DNA of 64,000 nucleotides from Parasedimentitalea denitrificans (GTDB lineage: Bacteria; Pseudomonadota; Alphaproteobacteria; Rhodobacterales; Rhodobacteraceae), in NCBI RefSeq assembly GCF_011813015.1, contig NZ_QHLQ01000008.1:117248-181247 (forward strand). The letters are read 5' to 3'. Both the position numbers and the translations under genes were made by a program. The notes below the pieces were generated by a model. The model made no database searches. It was not told where the DNA came from and saw only the letters and a program-made list of their open reading frames with translations. This document shows, in pieces, positions 9,771-18,681 of the stretch. Each line of letters starts with the position of its first letter. The first letter of the stretch is position 1.

Positions 9771-9827
9771 AACCACAGACTACAACCTAAACGAAAAACA
9801 ACCAAACCCGGAAACACCAGTCCGCCT

Positions 9828-9890
9828 CTTCATCTGGCCAAAAATATCCCGGGGTGAGGCCCAAAGGCCCGAGGGGCAGCGCCCCTTATC
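9828..9890. repeat. Dispersed intergenic palindromic repeat, family 1, copy A
   Basis: Contains TTCATCTGGCCA, then TATCCCGGGG, then a G/C-rich hairpin (GAGGGGC-AGC-GCCCCTT). The same elements recur at 46283-46337 (inverted) and 61548-61600. It lies between the 3' end of the crotonase gene and the start of the HD-like gene, so in crotonase orientation the hairpin comes first and could act as a terminator. Confidence 0.75.
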
Positions 9891-9892
9891 CT

Positions 9893-10675
9893 TTATTCAA
9901 ACACCGGCTTACGCCCACCCATCTGAGCGGCGATCACTTCCATCTGCTCTGGCTTGCCAATCAAGGGCACCTGCTCGGCTGATTCCGCCAGCAGCACCGC
10001 CTCGCGGTCCTCGGCTTCGGCCCGCTCGATCAGCCGTTTGGCAGCCCGGATGGCGTTGGGGCCTTTCAGCGCAATCTGCTCGGCCAGTTCCTGAGCACGG
10101 GCCAGTGGGTCATCAGCCAGTTCTGTCACCAGCCCCCAATCCAGCGCCTGAGGGGCCTGCACCACCTCGGCCGTGTAGGTCAGCCGCCGCAGTATGTCTG
10201 AGCGCAGCAGTTTGGGCAGAAACACCATGCCGCCCATGTCGGGGACGATGCCCCACTTCATTTCCATCACTGACAGTTTGGCATCTGGCGCAGCAATACG
10301 AATGTCAGCGCCCAGCGCCAGTTGCAGCCCACCGCCATAGGCTGCACCCTGGATCGCCGCGATCACAGGCACCGGGACTCGGCGCCAGACCATCGCGACC
10401 TCTTGCATTTCATTGGCATCGTGGTGACTGCGGGTCATCAGCCATTCCTCGGGATCAACCTGGCTCAACTTGGCAAGGCTCATCAGATCCAGCCCGGCGC
10501 AAAAGCTTTTGCCCTCGCCCGACAACACCACCGCGCGCGCATCCGAGGCGGCAACCTCTTGCCCGGCGGCGATGATCGCCTGAACCATCTCGGGGTCCAG
10601 CGCGTTCATTTTGTCCCCGCGGGTCAAGGTCACATGGGCGATGTGGTCTTTGTACTCGATTGATACGCGCGCCAT
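9893..10675 (-). CDS. Enoyl-CoA hydratase/isomerase family protein (crotonase)
   Basis: A 260-residue acyl-CoA-processing enzyme of the crotonase fold. It shows the oxyanion-hole motif GKSFCAGLDL, the second CoA-site motif AAYGGGLQLALGADI and the loop VMEMKWGIVPDMGG. In classical enoyl-CoA hydratase two glutamates act: the first, in GGGCEL, is replaced here by Gln (GGGLQL), while the second, in MEMKWG, is kept. The substrate and the exact reaction (hydratase or isomerase) are therefore uncertain. The start at 10675 follows CAGGAG. It probably works in fatty or aromatic acid catabolism, but no pathway genes flank it. Confidence 0.88.
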   Translation of the reverse strand: MARVSIEYKDHIAHVTLTRGDKMNALDPEMVQAIIAAGQEVAASDARAVVLSGEGKSFCAGLDLMSLAKLSQVDPEEWLMTRSHHDANEMQEVAMVWRRVPVPVIAAIQGAAYGGGLQLALGADIRIAAPDAKLSVMEMKWGIVPDMGGMVFLPKLLRSDILRRLTYTAEVVQAPQALDWGLVTELADDPLARAQELAEQIALKGPNAIRAAKRLIERAEAEDREAVLLAESAEQVPLIGKPEQMEVIAAQMGGRKPVFE

Positions 10676-10801
10676 GGTGATGTCTCCTGTTTTGATCTCG
10701 CGATCACAGTGCCGTGGAAATCGCAATGCCGCCAGCCTGACGCCGGGGCATTAGGGTAGACATCAGCCAACGCGCAACAAAAGTGGTCCAAACCTGAGGG
10801 G

Positions 10802-10833
10802 AAGGTCAGGCGCGGCCCGGTGTGCCACCGGGC
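10802..10833. repeat. Dispersed palindromic repeat, family 2, copy D
   Basis: Begins AAGGTCAGGCGCGG and continues as a short hairpin GCCCGGT...ACCGGGC (10815-10833). Matching copies lie at 28671-28703 and, inverted, at 55042-55076. It sits between the SMP-30-like gene and the crotonase gene. Confidence 0.75.
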
Positions 10834-10856
10834 ACAACACTTGCAGCCTTGTTAGT

Positions 10857-11942
10857 TCAGTGCACCTTGATTGGCGGCATGTCCCCCACCGACATGCGGG
10901 CAAAACCATCGCTGTCCAGCGTCATGACATAGAACTGATCCCCCACGATCTTGCCGCCGGTTGTTATGCCCAGACGCCCCGTCGGGTCTTGCAAAGTGCG
11001 TAGGATGTTTCCCTGCCCGTCAAAGTGCACCATCATGCCGCGATGGATTGGGGCTGGTCGCACCATGGGGCCCAAGCGCCAGACCACTTTACGCAAGAAC
11101 GGGTATGGCATCAGCGCCTCGGCCGGAACACGGGGGCTGGCAAAGGCAAGCCAATAGGTGCCATCGCCCTGGGCCTCAAGATTGTCGGGATAGCCGGGCA
11201 GATTATCCAGGAAAACCTCTTGCTGTCCGGCCTTGGGGCCTGTCAGCCACAGACGGTGCATTCGCGCGCGACCGGTTTCGTTGATCAGCAAGAAATCTTC
11301 GTCGGGCGATAAGGCCACACCGTTGGTATAGACAAAACCTGTTGCGATTTTCTCGACTGTGCCATCCGGCAGGCGCCGCGCCACATAGCCGGTGTCTGAT
11401 TGCTCCCAGATGGTCATGACCGAGGTTGGCTTGGTACCGCCCAGCACCTCAGGGTCAAACCTGTCGGATGAGTTCGAGAAGTAGATGGTTCCGTCCCGTC
11501 CCACATCCAACTGGTTGGGGTAGATGACCGGCGCGCCGTCAATCTGATCGACCAGAGTTTCCAACGTCCCCACCCCGCTCCAGCGCAGGATGCCGCGGAA
11601 ACTGTCTGCGATGTACAGCGCGCCGTCTGGACCAGCCTTTAGCCCCAGCGGACGGCCACCCAGTTGATCAACCACCTTGGGGCTCTCACCATCAATGCGA
11701 TACAGCGCACCGATCAAATCCGTGGTGTAGACCGTACCGTCGGGCATCACCGCCAAATCCTCGGGGCCAATCGCGCCTTCTCGCAGGGTGACCATTTGGG
11801 CAGCATCCAACGCGTTGTTGGGAACATAATCCCCGGTGAAACCCTGCGATTTAGGAGGTTCGTAAGCCACCGGAGCAACCGGCACTGGCCAGAACAGCAG
11901 GTAGCCAAAGCCAATCAAAAGAATTCCCAAAACAATACGCAT
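10857..11942 (-). CDS. SMP-30/gluconolactonase or strictosidine-synthase-like six-bladed propeller, membrane-anchored
   Basis: A 361-residue protein. One N-terminal hydrophobic segment (VLGILLIGFGYLLFWPVPV, about residues 3-21) anchors or exports it, followed by a beta-propeller. Propeller repeats include GPEDLAVMPDGTVYTTD, LGLKAGPDGALYIAD, YPNQLDVGRDGTIYFSN, YTNGVALSPDEDFLLINE and LPGYPDNLEAQGDGTYWL, the layout shared by strictosidine-synthase-like and APMAP-type hydrolases. The acidic and Asn positions that bind calcium in lactonases appear present (N in YPNQL and YTNGV, D in YPDNL). The substrate is unknown. Its 5' side faces the divergent metallo-hydrolase gene. Confidence 0.82.
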   Translation of the reverse strand: MRIVLGILLIGFGYLLFWPVPVAPVAYEPPKSQGFTGDYVPNNALDAAQMVTLREGAIGPEDLAVMPDGTVYTTDLIGALYRIDGESPKVVDQLGGRPLGLKAGPDGALYIADSFRGILRWSGVGTLETLVDQIDGAPVIYPNQLDVGRDGTIYFSNSSDRFDPEVLGGTKPTSVMTIWEQSDTGYVARRLPDGTVEKIATGFVYTNGVALSPDEDFLLINETGRARMHRLWLTGPKAGQQEVFLDNLPGYPDNLEAQGDGTYWLAFASPRVPAEALMPYPFLRKVVWRLGPMVRPAPIHRGMMVHFDGQGNILRTLQDPTGRLGITTGGKIVGDQFYVMTLDSDGFARMSVGDMPPIKVH

Positions 11943-12177
11943 TTGAGCCCAGCCTTTTATATGCGGTGAAATTCAACCAATGCCCATCTTTGGAACAGGA
12001 TTGATCCCGCGACAAGGTATGTCTGGGTAATCGTCGTTGAGACACATCAAGGCTCGCTCTGCGTCGCTGTGATACCCTGCGCTTAGCATTTACGCCCCTT
12101 TGCCGCACAATATTCCGCGAAGGTTCGACCGAATTTCGAAGTTCATCTGATTTAATCTGTGAACGGGAGATCATTTC

Positions 12178-13080
12178 ATGACCCATGCTCCGCAAGACCA
12201 AATCGTCACAAATGCCATTGCAGACCAAGCGATTTCATCTGTCACGGTTCTAAGCACAGGACAGGCTGAGCAGCATTGGGAACACCGATACGGCAGTCGG
12301 CTTCCGCAGCTTTGGTGGGTGTTCTTTTCCAAAAACTGGGTGCCTGTGCCCATTCAGCTCTTTGTTATTCAGCACCGGGATGGATTGGTCCTGTTTGACA
12401 CGGGTATCGACCCGGCGATCCTGAGCGACAAGGGCTATATTCGGCAGGCTATCGGGCGCTTTTTGTTGCCGAGGATTTTCCGGCTGCACATTAGCGCGCA
12501 GGACCGGTTGGACCATGTCTTGGCACGCGCGGGTTTCGCCGCGAGTGATGTACGAAAAGCTGTGATTTCACACCTTCATTTCGACCATGTGGGCGGGATT
12601 GCCCAAATCCCGCAGGCTGATCTGCTGGTGAACAGTCGGGAATGGGCGATGCTGTCAGAGCCGCACCCCGAGAGAGAATGGATCCTGCGCGAGCATATTG
12701 AAATTCCTTCAGCCAATTGGCGGCAGGTGTCATTTCAGCCAACCGACAACCCCTTATTCGAGGATTTTGATGGGGTGGTTGATGTTGCTGGAGACGGATC
12801 GATGATCCTGTTGCCTACGCCCGGTCACACGCCGGGGTCGATGTCGATGCTGATCCGCCGTCCGGGCTGGGCGCCAATTCTGCTGGTTGCAGATCTAACC
12901 TACGAGGCGGCCTTGCTTGAACAGGACATTGTTCCGGGCACTGGCGACCGTGATGCGCTGCTTGCGTCGTTTGCCAAGGTCCGGCGGCTAAAAGAAAAGC
13001 TGCCCGGCCTTGTTATTGTTGCATCACACGATGCAGCGGCGCGTGGTCTGTTGGCGCAAGCGACAGGTTCTGGCGAATAG
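12178..13080 (+). CDS. Metallo-beta-lactamase-fold hydrolase, AHL-lactonase-like
   Basis: A 300-residue hydrolase of the MBL fold. The first metal motif is SHLHFDHVGG (HxHxDH), the second His is in PTPGHTPGS, the bridging Asp in VADLTYE and the last His in IVASHD. Together these give a complete dinuclear zinc site like that of AiiA/AttM-type N-acyl-homoserine lactonases. DTGIDPAIL near the N terminus is also typical of that subgroup. Roseobacters use acyl-homoserine lactones, so quorum quenching is plausible, but other lactones or esters are equally possible. GGGAG precedes the ATG at 12178. The aminotransferase gene starts 58 bases downstream. Confidence 0.85.
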   Translation: MTHAPQDQIVTNAIADQAISSVTVLSTGQAEQHWEHRYGSRLPQLWWVFFSKNWVPVPIQLFVIQHRDGLVLFDTGIDPAILSDKGYIRQAIGRFLLPRIFRLHISAQDRLDHVLARAGFAASDVRKAVISHLHFDHVGGIAQIPQADLLVNSREWAMLSEPHPEREWILREHIEIPSANWRQVSFQPTDNPLFEDFDGVVDVAGDGSMILLPTPGHTPGSMSMLIRRPGWAPILLVADLTYEAALLEQDIVPGTGDRDALLASFAKVRRLKEKLPGLVIVASHDAAARGLLAQATGSGE

Positions 13081-13138
13081 GTTTGCTGTCAACCTAGCGG
13101 GCCTTGTTGTTTCGCCCGCGATGGGATTATCTGACCCT

Positions 13139-14251
13139 ATGTCAAATGCACGCTACACCCCGCTTACCCAATCCCTGCCCGCAACGGTGCCCTTTGTTGG
13201 GCCTGAAACCCAAGAACGCGCACGCGGGTCGGCGTTTGAGGCAAGATTGGGGGCAAATGAAAACATTTTTGGCCCCTCGCCCAAGGCGATTTCAGCGATG
13301 CAAGAGGCCGTTGGCGGTTGCTGGATGTATGGCGACCCCGAGAATTATGACCTGCGGCAGGCGCTGGCGACGCATCACGGGGTATCGGCGCAGAACATCG
13401 TGGTTGGCGAAGGCATCGACGGGTTGCTGGGCTATCTGGTTCGATTGCTGATTTCCCCCGGTGACAGTGTTGTCACCTCGCTAGGGGCCTATCCGACCTT
13501 TAACTACCATGTCAGCGGGTTTGGCGGGGTTATTCATACAGTGCCCTATGTGGACGACCACGAAGATCCGGCCAGCCTGTTTGCCAAGGCGGCTGAGGTT
13601 GGCGCCAAGATTGTCTATCTGGCCAACCCAGACAATCCGATGGGCAGCTACCACCGGGGCGAAGACATTGTCGCCGCGATGGACCACCTGCCCGAGGGCT
13701 GCCTGCTGCTGCTGGACGAAGCCTATGTTGAATGCGCCCCAGAGGGGACTGCCGCCCCGGTTAGTTGTGATGATCCGCGTCTGATCAGAATGCGTACCTT
13801 TTCCAAGGCATACGGAATGGCTGGCGCACGGATCGGCTATGCCATGGCTGCGCCTGACTTGATTTCGGCCTTTAACAAGGTGCGTAATCATTTTGGCGTG
13901 AACCGCATCGCTCAGGCCGGGGCACTGGCCGCGCTGAAGGATGACGCCTGGCTGGATCATGTCCTGAAACAAATCTCAATCGCCCGCGACCGTATCGGGG
14001 ATATTGCCCGAGACAATGGGCTGACTGCCCTACCCTCGGCCACCAACTTTGTTGCAATCGATTGTGGGGCTGATGCGGGCTTTGCGAAACGGGTTCTGGA
14101 TGGGCTCATTAGCCAGGGGATCTTTGCAAGAATGCCGTTTGCTGCCCCACAGAACCGCTGCATTCGTATTAGCTGCGGCCCACAGGTTGATCTTGACGCA
14201 TTTGCCGCTGCTCTACCAGCCGCACTTCAGTCTGCGCAATCGGCGAAATAA
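13139..14251 (+). CDS. Pyridoxal-phosphate aminotransferase, class I/II (HisC-like)
   Basis: A 370-residue fold-type I aminotransferase. The cofactor lysine lies in TFSKAYGMAGARIGYAM, PLP-stacking and phosphate residues in GEGIDGLLGYL, and the Asn-Pro pair in LANPDNPMG; C-terminal RISCGP binds the substrate carboxylate. This resembles histidinol-phosphate aminotransferase (LGANENIFGPSPKAI), but the gene lacks his neighbours, so substrate and pathway are open. The ATG at 13139 gives normal family length; a longer frame begins inside the upstream gene without similarity. Confidence 0.87.
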   Translation: MSNARYTPLTQSLPATVPFVGPETQERARGSAFEARLGANENIFGPSPKAISAMQEAVGGCWMYGDPENYDLRQALATHHGVSAQNIVVGEGIDGLLGYLVRLLISPGDSVVTSLGAYPTFNYHVSGFGGVIHTVPYVDDHEDPASLFAKAAEVGAKIVYLANPDNPMGSYHRGEDIVAAMDHLPEGCLLLLDEAYVECAPEGTAAPVSCDDPRLIRMRTFSKAYGMAGARIGYAMAAPDLISAFNKVRNHFGVNRIAQAGALAALKDDAWLDHVLKQISIARDRIGDIARDNGLTALPSATNFVAIDCGADAGFAKRVLDGLISQGIFARMPFAAPQNRCIRISCGPQVDLDAFAAALPAALQSAQSAK

Positions 14252-14346
14252 CGCAGACTTCACGATTAATTGGCAATCCATTTACCGGACATTGTCAAAG
14301 CCTGACCTAGATTATTGCATGTACCCACCGAAAAATGGAGGTCACT

Positions 14347-14526
14347 ATGCAAGATCAAAATCTTCCAGAGAAGCCCGACATCTTATCGATGGCGATTGCC
14401 TTTCTGGGCATAAACTTGATGTGGATTTTTGTCGTAATCTGGGTGGGATATGGCTTGGTCCCCGTGTTTGTATTAGCCGTCCTAATCAACCATCTCATCA
14501 CCCGGCTAGACCACCGCCTGAATTAA
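14347..14526 (+). CDS. Small membrane protein, unknown
   Basis: A 59-residue protein with two hydrophobic segments (MAIAFLGINLMWIFVVIWVG and LVPVFVLAVLINHLI) and charged ends. The ATG at 14347 has GGAGG five bases upstream, strong support for translation. It lies 95 bases after the aminotransferase gene on the same strand and converges with the class V aminotransferase. No family recognised. Confidence 0.65.
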   Translation: MQDQNLPEKPDILSMAIAFLGINLMWIFVVIWVGYGLVPVFVLAVLINHLITRLDHRLN

Positions 14527-14582
14527 GCGCAACTGACGTGTTCACAGCGAAATTTTCCGTTAGGAACGAGCGAATTCCCCTG

Positions 14583-15794
14583 TTAGCCCGTAGCCAGAAT
14601 CTTGGCAGCAGCCTCTACCGCGCCCGAGCCATGTGGAATATTCAGGGCCTGCAAACCAGTCTCGATGCCGCCCAGCATGCCCATCACCATGTGGCCGTTG
14701 ACGTGGCCCATATGCCCCAACCGAAAGTATCCGTGCCATTCGGGTGAATCGGATGGTGCCATGCCAAGGCCAATTCCAAGGGTCAGCCCCAGATTCTGCT
14801 CTAGCCAGTCCCGTAGGCGTGTACCGTTCGGGGCTCCAATGTGAATCGAGGTGACAGCATGGGACCGCAAGCTCGGCTCGCTTACGTTCAGGCGCATTGG
14901 GCCACCATCTTGCCCCCAGACCTCGCAGGCAGTCCAGATCGCCTGAGCCAGGCGCTGGTGTCGAGCCCAGACATTATCCATCCCTTCCGCGTGGATCAGA
15001 TCAAGCGCTGCCCGCAGGCCATAGAGATGATGAGTCGGGGCTGTTCCGTTGAAAAACTGGTAGTATTCTTGTGGGCGGGCACGCGGCTGCCAATCCCAAT
15101 AGCCACTGACCCGCGGCATTGCGTTGCGCACTGCGTCCGCCTTGTCATTGAAGAACACAAAACCCAGACCGGGTGGCACCATCAGTCCCTTTTGGCTGGC
15201 TGCAACCAACACGTCGACGCCCCATGCGTCCATTTCCACTTGATCGCAGCCCAATGAAGCGATGCAATCGAGCATCAGCAACGCGGGGTGGTTCAACTCG
15301 TCCATCAATGCCCGCAGCGCGACGATGTCGTTGCGAATCGAGGTCGACGTGTCGACGTGCACTGCCAGAACCGCTTTGATCCGACGGTTAGGATCATTCT
15401 TCAGGCTATGCGCAACCTGCTCCAGATCCCAGCATGAGCTCTGGTCGTGGCTTAGCTGTTCGACCTCGGCCCCCAGCCCCCGTGCCATGAGCGCCCAGCC
15501 CTGACTAAATTCGCTGGCGCCGGGCACGAGGACCCGATCGCCCGGTGATATGACGTTGGACAGAGCTGCTTCCCATGTGCCGTGCCCATTGGCGATGTAG
15601 ATCGCGACGTTATGATCGGTTTGCGCCACCCGTCGCAGGTCGGGGATCAACCCATGGGTCATCTCGACCAGCTCACCTGCATAGATATTCGGAGAGGCGC
15701 GGTGCATCGCCTGCAACACCTGATCCGGAATGACCGAGGGTCCGGGAATTGCCAGATACGCACGCCCTGCCGTCAATTTCACAGTGTCTGCCAT
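14583..15794 (-). CDS. Class V aminotransferase (alanine/serine-glyoxylate type)
   Basis: A 403-residue fold-type I PLP enzyme. It opens AIPGPSVIPDQVLQAM, has the PLP-facing Asp in LMLDCIASLG and the Schiff-base Lys in VAASQKGLMVPPG, and ends with FRLGHMGHVNGHMVMGMLGG, typical of alanine-glyoxylate and serine-glyoxylate aminotransferases. In Roseobacters such enzymes act in glyoxylate, serine or taurine metabolism; no adjacent gene settles which. The ATG at 15794 is the family-consistent start. It is divergent from the ABC exporter gene, with 220 bases between them. Confidence 0.88.
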   Translation of the reverse strand: MADTVKLTAGRAYLAIPGPSVIPDQVLQAMHRASPNIYAGELVEMTHGLIPDLRRVAQTDHNVAIYIANGHGTWEAALSNVISPGDRVLVPGASEFSQGWALMARGLGAEVEQLSHDQSSCWDLEQVAHSLKNDPNRRIKAVLAVHVDTSTSIRNDIVALRALMDELNHPALLMLDCIASLGCDQVEMDAWGVDVLVAASQKGLMVPPGLGFVFFNDKADAVRNAMPRVSGYWDWQPRARPQEYYQFFNGTAPTHHLYGLRAALDLIHAEGMDNVWARHQRLAQAIWTACEVWGQDGGPMRLNVSEPSLRSHAVTSIHIGAPNGTRLRDWLEQNLGLTLGIGLGMAPSDSPEWHGYFRLGHMGHVNGHMVMGMLGGIETGLQALNIPHGSGAVEAAAKILATG

Positions 15795-16014
15795 TGGTCT
15801 GTGCCCTTTGCCGGTCAGCCCTCGATGGGCCGATTTGTGATCAAATTCCCCCACACAGTATCCTCGGCACCCAGCGCGTCAATCCATGGAAGCGCATCAG
15901 ATCGCCAGCCGGTCCCTTCTGCAAAGCTTGCGCCTATGGATACAGGTGTTTAAATGGCCCAGAGCATCATAAAGGCCCATACATGATACCACTGTCCCGG
16001 CGAAAGTTCCTCTT

Positions 16015-17886
16015 ATGACTGTCAAAACGACTGTCAAACCAAAGTCCTCTCGCGAGTTGATGGGTTGGCTTTGGCGGGGATATCTGCGCCAATACATGCC
16101 GCTTTTGGGGCTTGCAGCCATATTCATGTTGATCGAAGGCGGTACCGTTGGTGCGCTGAGTTACATGATGCAGCCAATGTTCGACCTTGTATTTGTAGAC
16201 GGAAATTCGGACGCATTGTTCTGGGTTGCAATGGCCTTTTTTGTCATCTTCACGCTGCGTGGGATGGCCAGCGTTTGCCAAAAGGTTATCCTTAGCAAGA
16301 TCTCTCAGACTTCCGCCGCGCATCTGCGCAAAGACATGCTGGCGCGGTTGATCCGACAAGATCCCTCGTTCCACCAGATCAACCCACCCGGCTTTTTGAT
16401 CCAACGTATCCAAAGTGACGTGGGCGCGATCAATTCGGTCTGGCGGGCTGTGGTAACTGGGGCTGGGCGCGACATGGCGCAATTGGTTGCTGTCATTGGC
16501 GTGGCGATCAGTGTCGACTGGATCTGGACTGTGGTCATGCTGGTCGGCTTGCCGGTAGTGCTGGTTCCCATTGCAGCGATCCAACGCTATGTGCGCAAAA
16601 AGGCCAGCCAGGCACGTGATCTTGGCGCCTCATTGGCGGTGCGACTAGACGAGATTTTTCACGGCATGGTGCCAATCAAACTAAACAACCTTGAGGACTA
16701 TCAGACGGACCGATTTGCCGGTCAAACCAGCACATTTGTACGGGCAGAAGTCAGGGCCTCGCTGGGCACTGCGTCAATTACTGGCATGATCGACATGATG
16801 GCCGGAATCGGTGTGATGGGTGTTGTGCTGTATGGCGGCGGCGAGATTATTTCTGGCGAGAAGACTGTTGGCCAGTTCATGACGTTTTTCACCGCGATTG
16901 GTCTGGCGTTTGATCCGATGCGCCGGTTGGCAGCAATCAGTGGTATCTGGCAAACCGCCGCAGCGGCGCTGGAGCGGATCAAAGAGTTGATGGATGAACC
17001 GATTAAACTGACCTCGCCAGCCAAGCCTGCTGCGTTGCCGACCGGGTTGCCGAAAATTCAGCTGGATGACGTAACCCTGCGTTATGGCGATGCAGAGGTT
17101 TTGCGAAACCTGTCTTTGGAGGCCGAAGCTGGCAAGACCACTGCCTTGGTCGGGGCCTCGGGCGCTGGCAAGTCGACCATTTTCAACCTGTTGACCCGTT
17201 TGATCGACCCCCAGGAAGGCGCGGCGACGGTTGATGGGATTTCGGTTGCGGACTTGGAACTGACCGATCTGCGAACGTTGTTTTCGGTGGTAACGCAAGA
17301 AGCTGTGCTGTTTGACGAGACCCTGCGCGAAAATATCCTGCTTGGGAGAACTGATGTTTCGGATGCGCAGCTACAAAAGGTGCTAGAGGCCGCTCATGTG
17401 GCGGACTTTTTGCCCAAGCTGCCAGACGGATTGGAAACCTTGGTTGGCCCCCGTGGTTCGGCCCTTTCGGGTGGTCAGCGACAAAGGGTGGTCATTGCGC
17501 GGGCTTTGCTGCGCGACAGCCCCATTTTGTTGCTCGACGAGGCGACATCGGCACTGGACGCAAAATCTGAGAAAGTGGTTCAACAGGCGTTGGACAAGCT
17601 GTCAGGTGGCCGCACCACGCTGGTCATCGCGCACCGATTGTCGACCATCCGCAACGCGGATAAGATTGTGGTCATGGAGCGCGGAGAAGTCGCCGATCAG
17701 GGCACGCATGATGAATTGCTGTCGCGTGGTGGCATCTATGGTGATTTGTACCGACTGCAGTTCCAAGATGGCAAAACCCTAGTGGACCGGCAGGGAGTCG
17801 AGGCTCAGGCGCCAGCAATTGCGCAGGACTCAACAATCCGACCCAATTGGTGGCAACGTATTGGTCGTAAGGTCTTTGGGTCCTGA
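16015..17886 (+). CDS. ABC exporter, fused membrane and ATPase domains (MsbA-like)
   Basis: A 623-residue half-transporter that would function as a homodimer in the inner membrane. Residues about 30-320 form the six-helix transmembrane domain. The ATPase follows: Walker A GASGAGKST (about 380), Q-loop VTQEAVLFDETLRENI, signature LSGGQRQRVVIARALL, Walker B ILLLDEATSALD and the H-loop IAHRLST. This layout is that of lipid A or lipid-linked exporters of the MsbA type. The substrate is not determined by sequence. A glycosyltransferase gene lies convergently downstream. Confidence 0.92.
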   Translation: MTVKTTVKPKSSRELMGWLWRGYLRQYMPLLGLAAIFMLIEGGTVGALSYMMQPMFDLVFVDGNSDALFWVAMAFFVIFTLRGMASVCQKVILSKISQTSAAHLRKDMLARLIRQDPSFHQINPPGFLIQRIQSDVGAINSVWRAVVTGAGRDMAQLVAVIGVAISVDWIWTVVMLVGLPVVLVPIAAIQRYVRKKASQARDLGASLAVRLDEIFHGMVPIKLNNLEDYQTDRFAGQTSTFVRAEVRASLGTASITGMIDMMAGIGVMGVVLYGGGEIISGEKTVGQFMTFFTAIGLAFDPMRRLAAISGIWQTAAAALERIKELMDEPIKLTSPAKPAALPTGLPKIQLDDVTLRYGDAEVLRNLSLEAEAGKTTALVGASGAGKSTIFNLLTRLIDPQEGAATVDGISVADLELTDLRTLFSVVTQEAVLFDETLRENILLGRTDVSDAQLQKVLEAAHVADFLPKLPDGLETLVGPRGSALSGGQRQRVVIARALLRDSPILLLDEATSALDAKSEKVVQQALDKLSGGRTTLVIAHRLSTIRNADKIVVMERGEVADQGTHDELLSRGGIYGDLYRLQFQDGKTLVDRQGVEAQAPAIAQDSTIRPNWWQRIGRKVFGS

Positions 17887-17923
17887 CCTAGTTGGGGTGC
17901 ATGTTGCCAAGCAACATTGCGCC

Positions 17924-18604
17924 TTATTTTCCGTATGATCGGGCCAACGCTTCAGTCCTGGCGCCAAGGGCATAACGCAGCAGCAACAACAAGTTGCGCC
18001 CCCCGCGGCGCAGCCAGCCCTGTTGCTGATACCGCGTCGCACTTGTCTGGGCATGGGCGGGCAACTCTTGCAAGCCTTTCAGACGACGTACCATTGCAAC
18101 ATCTTCCATCAGGGCCTGATCCCGGTAACCACCGGTAGCGTCATAGTCACTGCGTTGTATCAACAGGGCCTGATCGCCGTAGGGCAGTCCAAAAAGTCTT
18201 GAGCGCAGGTTGGCCCAGCCCGCAACGACCCCCGGCATCACTCCGCTCGCCCGGAACCTGAGCTTGAAATAGGCTGGTCTGCCGCCACCGTCGCGCAGGT
18301 GCTGTGACACCACCTTGCTCCACCCGGCTTCTAGCTGCGTATCAGCATGCAAAACTAGCAGCCAGTTGCCCTTTGCCAATTCACATCCGCGCTGCAATTG
18401 CCCCCCACGTGAGGCAGGCCCCTGAATGAATTGCGCACCAGCGGCATCGGCAATCTTATCCGTTGCATCCTGCGAGCCGCCGTCGGTGATGATAAGCTCT
18501 CGGATCAGCCCCGTTGCCAGCCCTTCCATCAATGCCTCTAAACACTCCGGCAGTTCGTTCGCTGCATCTAAGGTTGGAATGACAAGGCTTATCTCGGCGG
18601 GCAT
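17924..18604 (-). CDS. Glycosyltransferase family 2, selenodomain-associated type
   Basis: A 226-residue GT-A fold glycosyltransferase with ISLVIPTLDAANELPECLEAL at the N terminus, the nucleotide-binding ELIITDGGSQDAT, and the DxD-equivalent LLVLHADTQL at about residue 90, then YGDQALLIQRSDYDATGGY and LMEDVAMVRRLK. The pattern matches the small GT2 family often encoded beside radical-SAM or selenium-related genes, though none is visible here. Donor and acceptor sugars are unknown. It has no transmembrane segment. Confidence 0.85.
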   Translation of the reverse strand: MPAEISLVIPTLDAANELPECLEALMEGLATGLIRELIITDGGSQDATDKIADAAGAQFIQGPASRGGQLQRGCELAKGNWLLVLHADTQLEAGWSKVVSQHLRDGGGRPAYFKLRFRASGVMPGVVAGWANLRSRLFGLPYGDQALLIQRSDYDATGGYRDQALMEDVAMVRRLKGLQELPAHAQTSATRYQQQGWLRRGGRNLLLLLRYALGARTEALARSYGK

Positions 18605-18681
18605 CTGGGCTTTTCCTGTTTTCTTCCGGTCCCGTTGCTATATCACTGAGACAGAATATGACCATGCCAATGGAGACCCAA

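Noticed and set aside
9394..10575. Long plus-strand open frame of 393 codons
   Set aside because: It is antisense to the HD-like and crotonase genes, has no ribosome site and its composition is Pro/Arg-rich shadow sequence.
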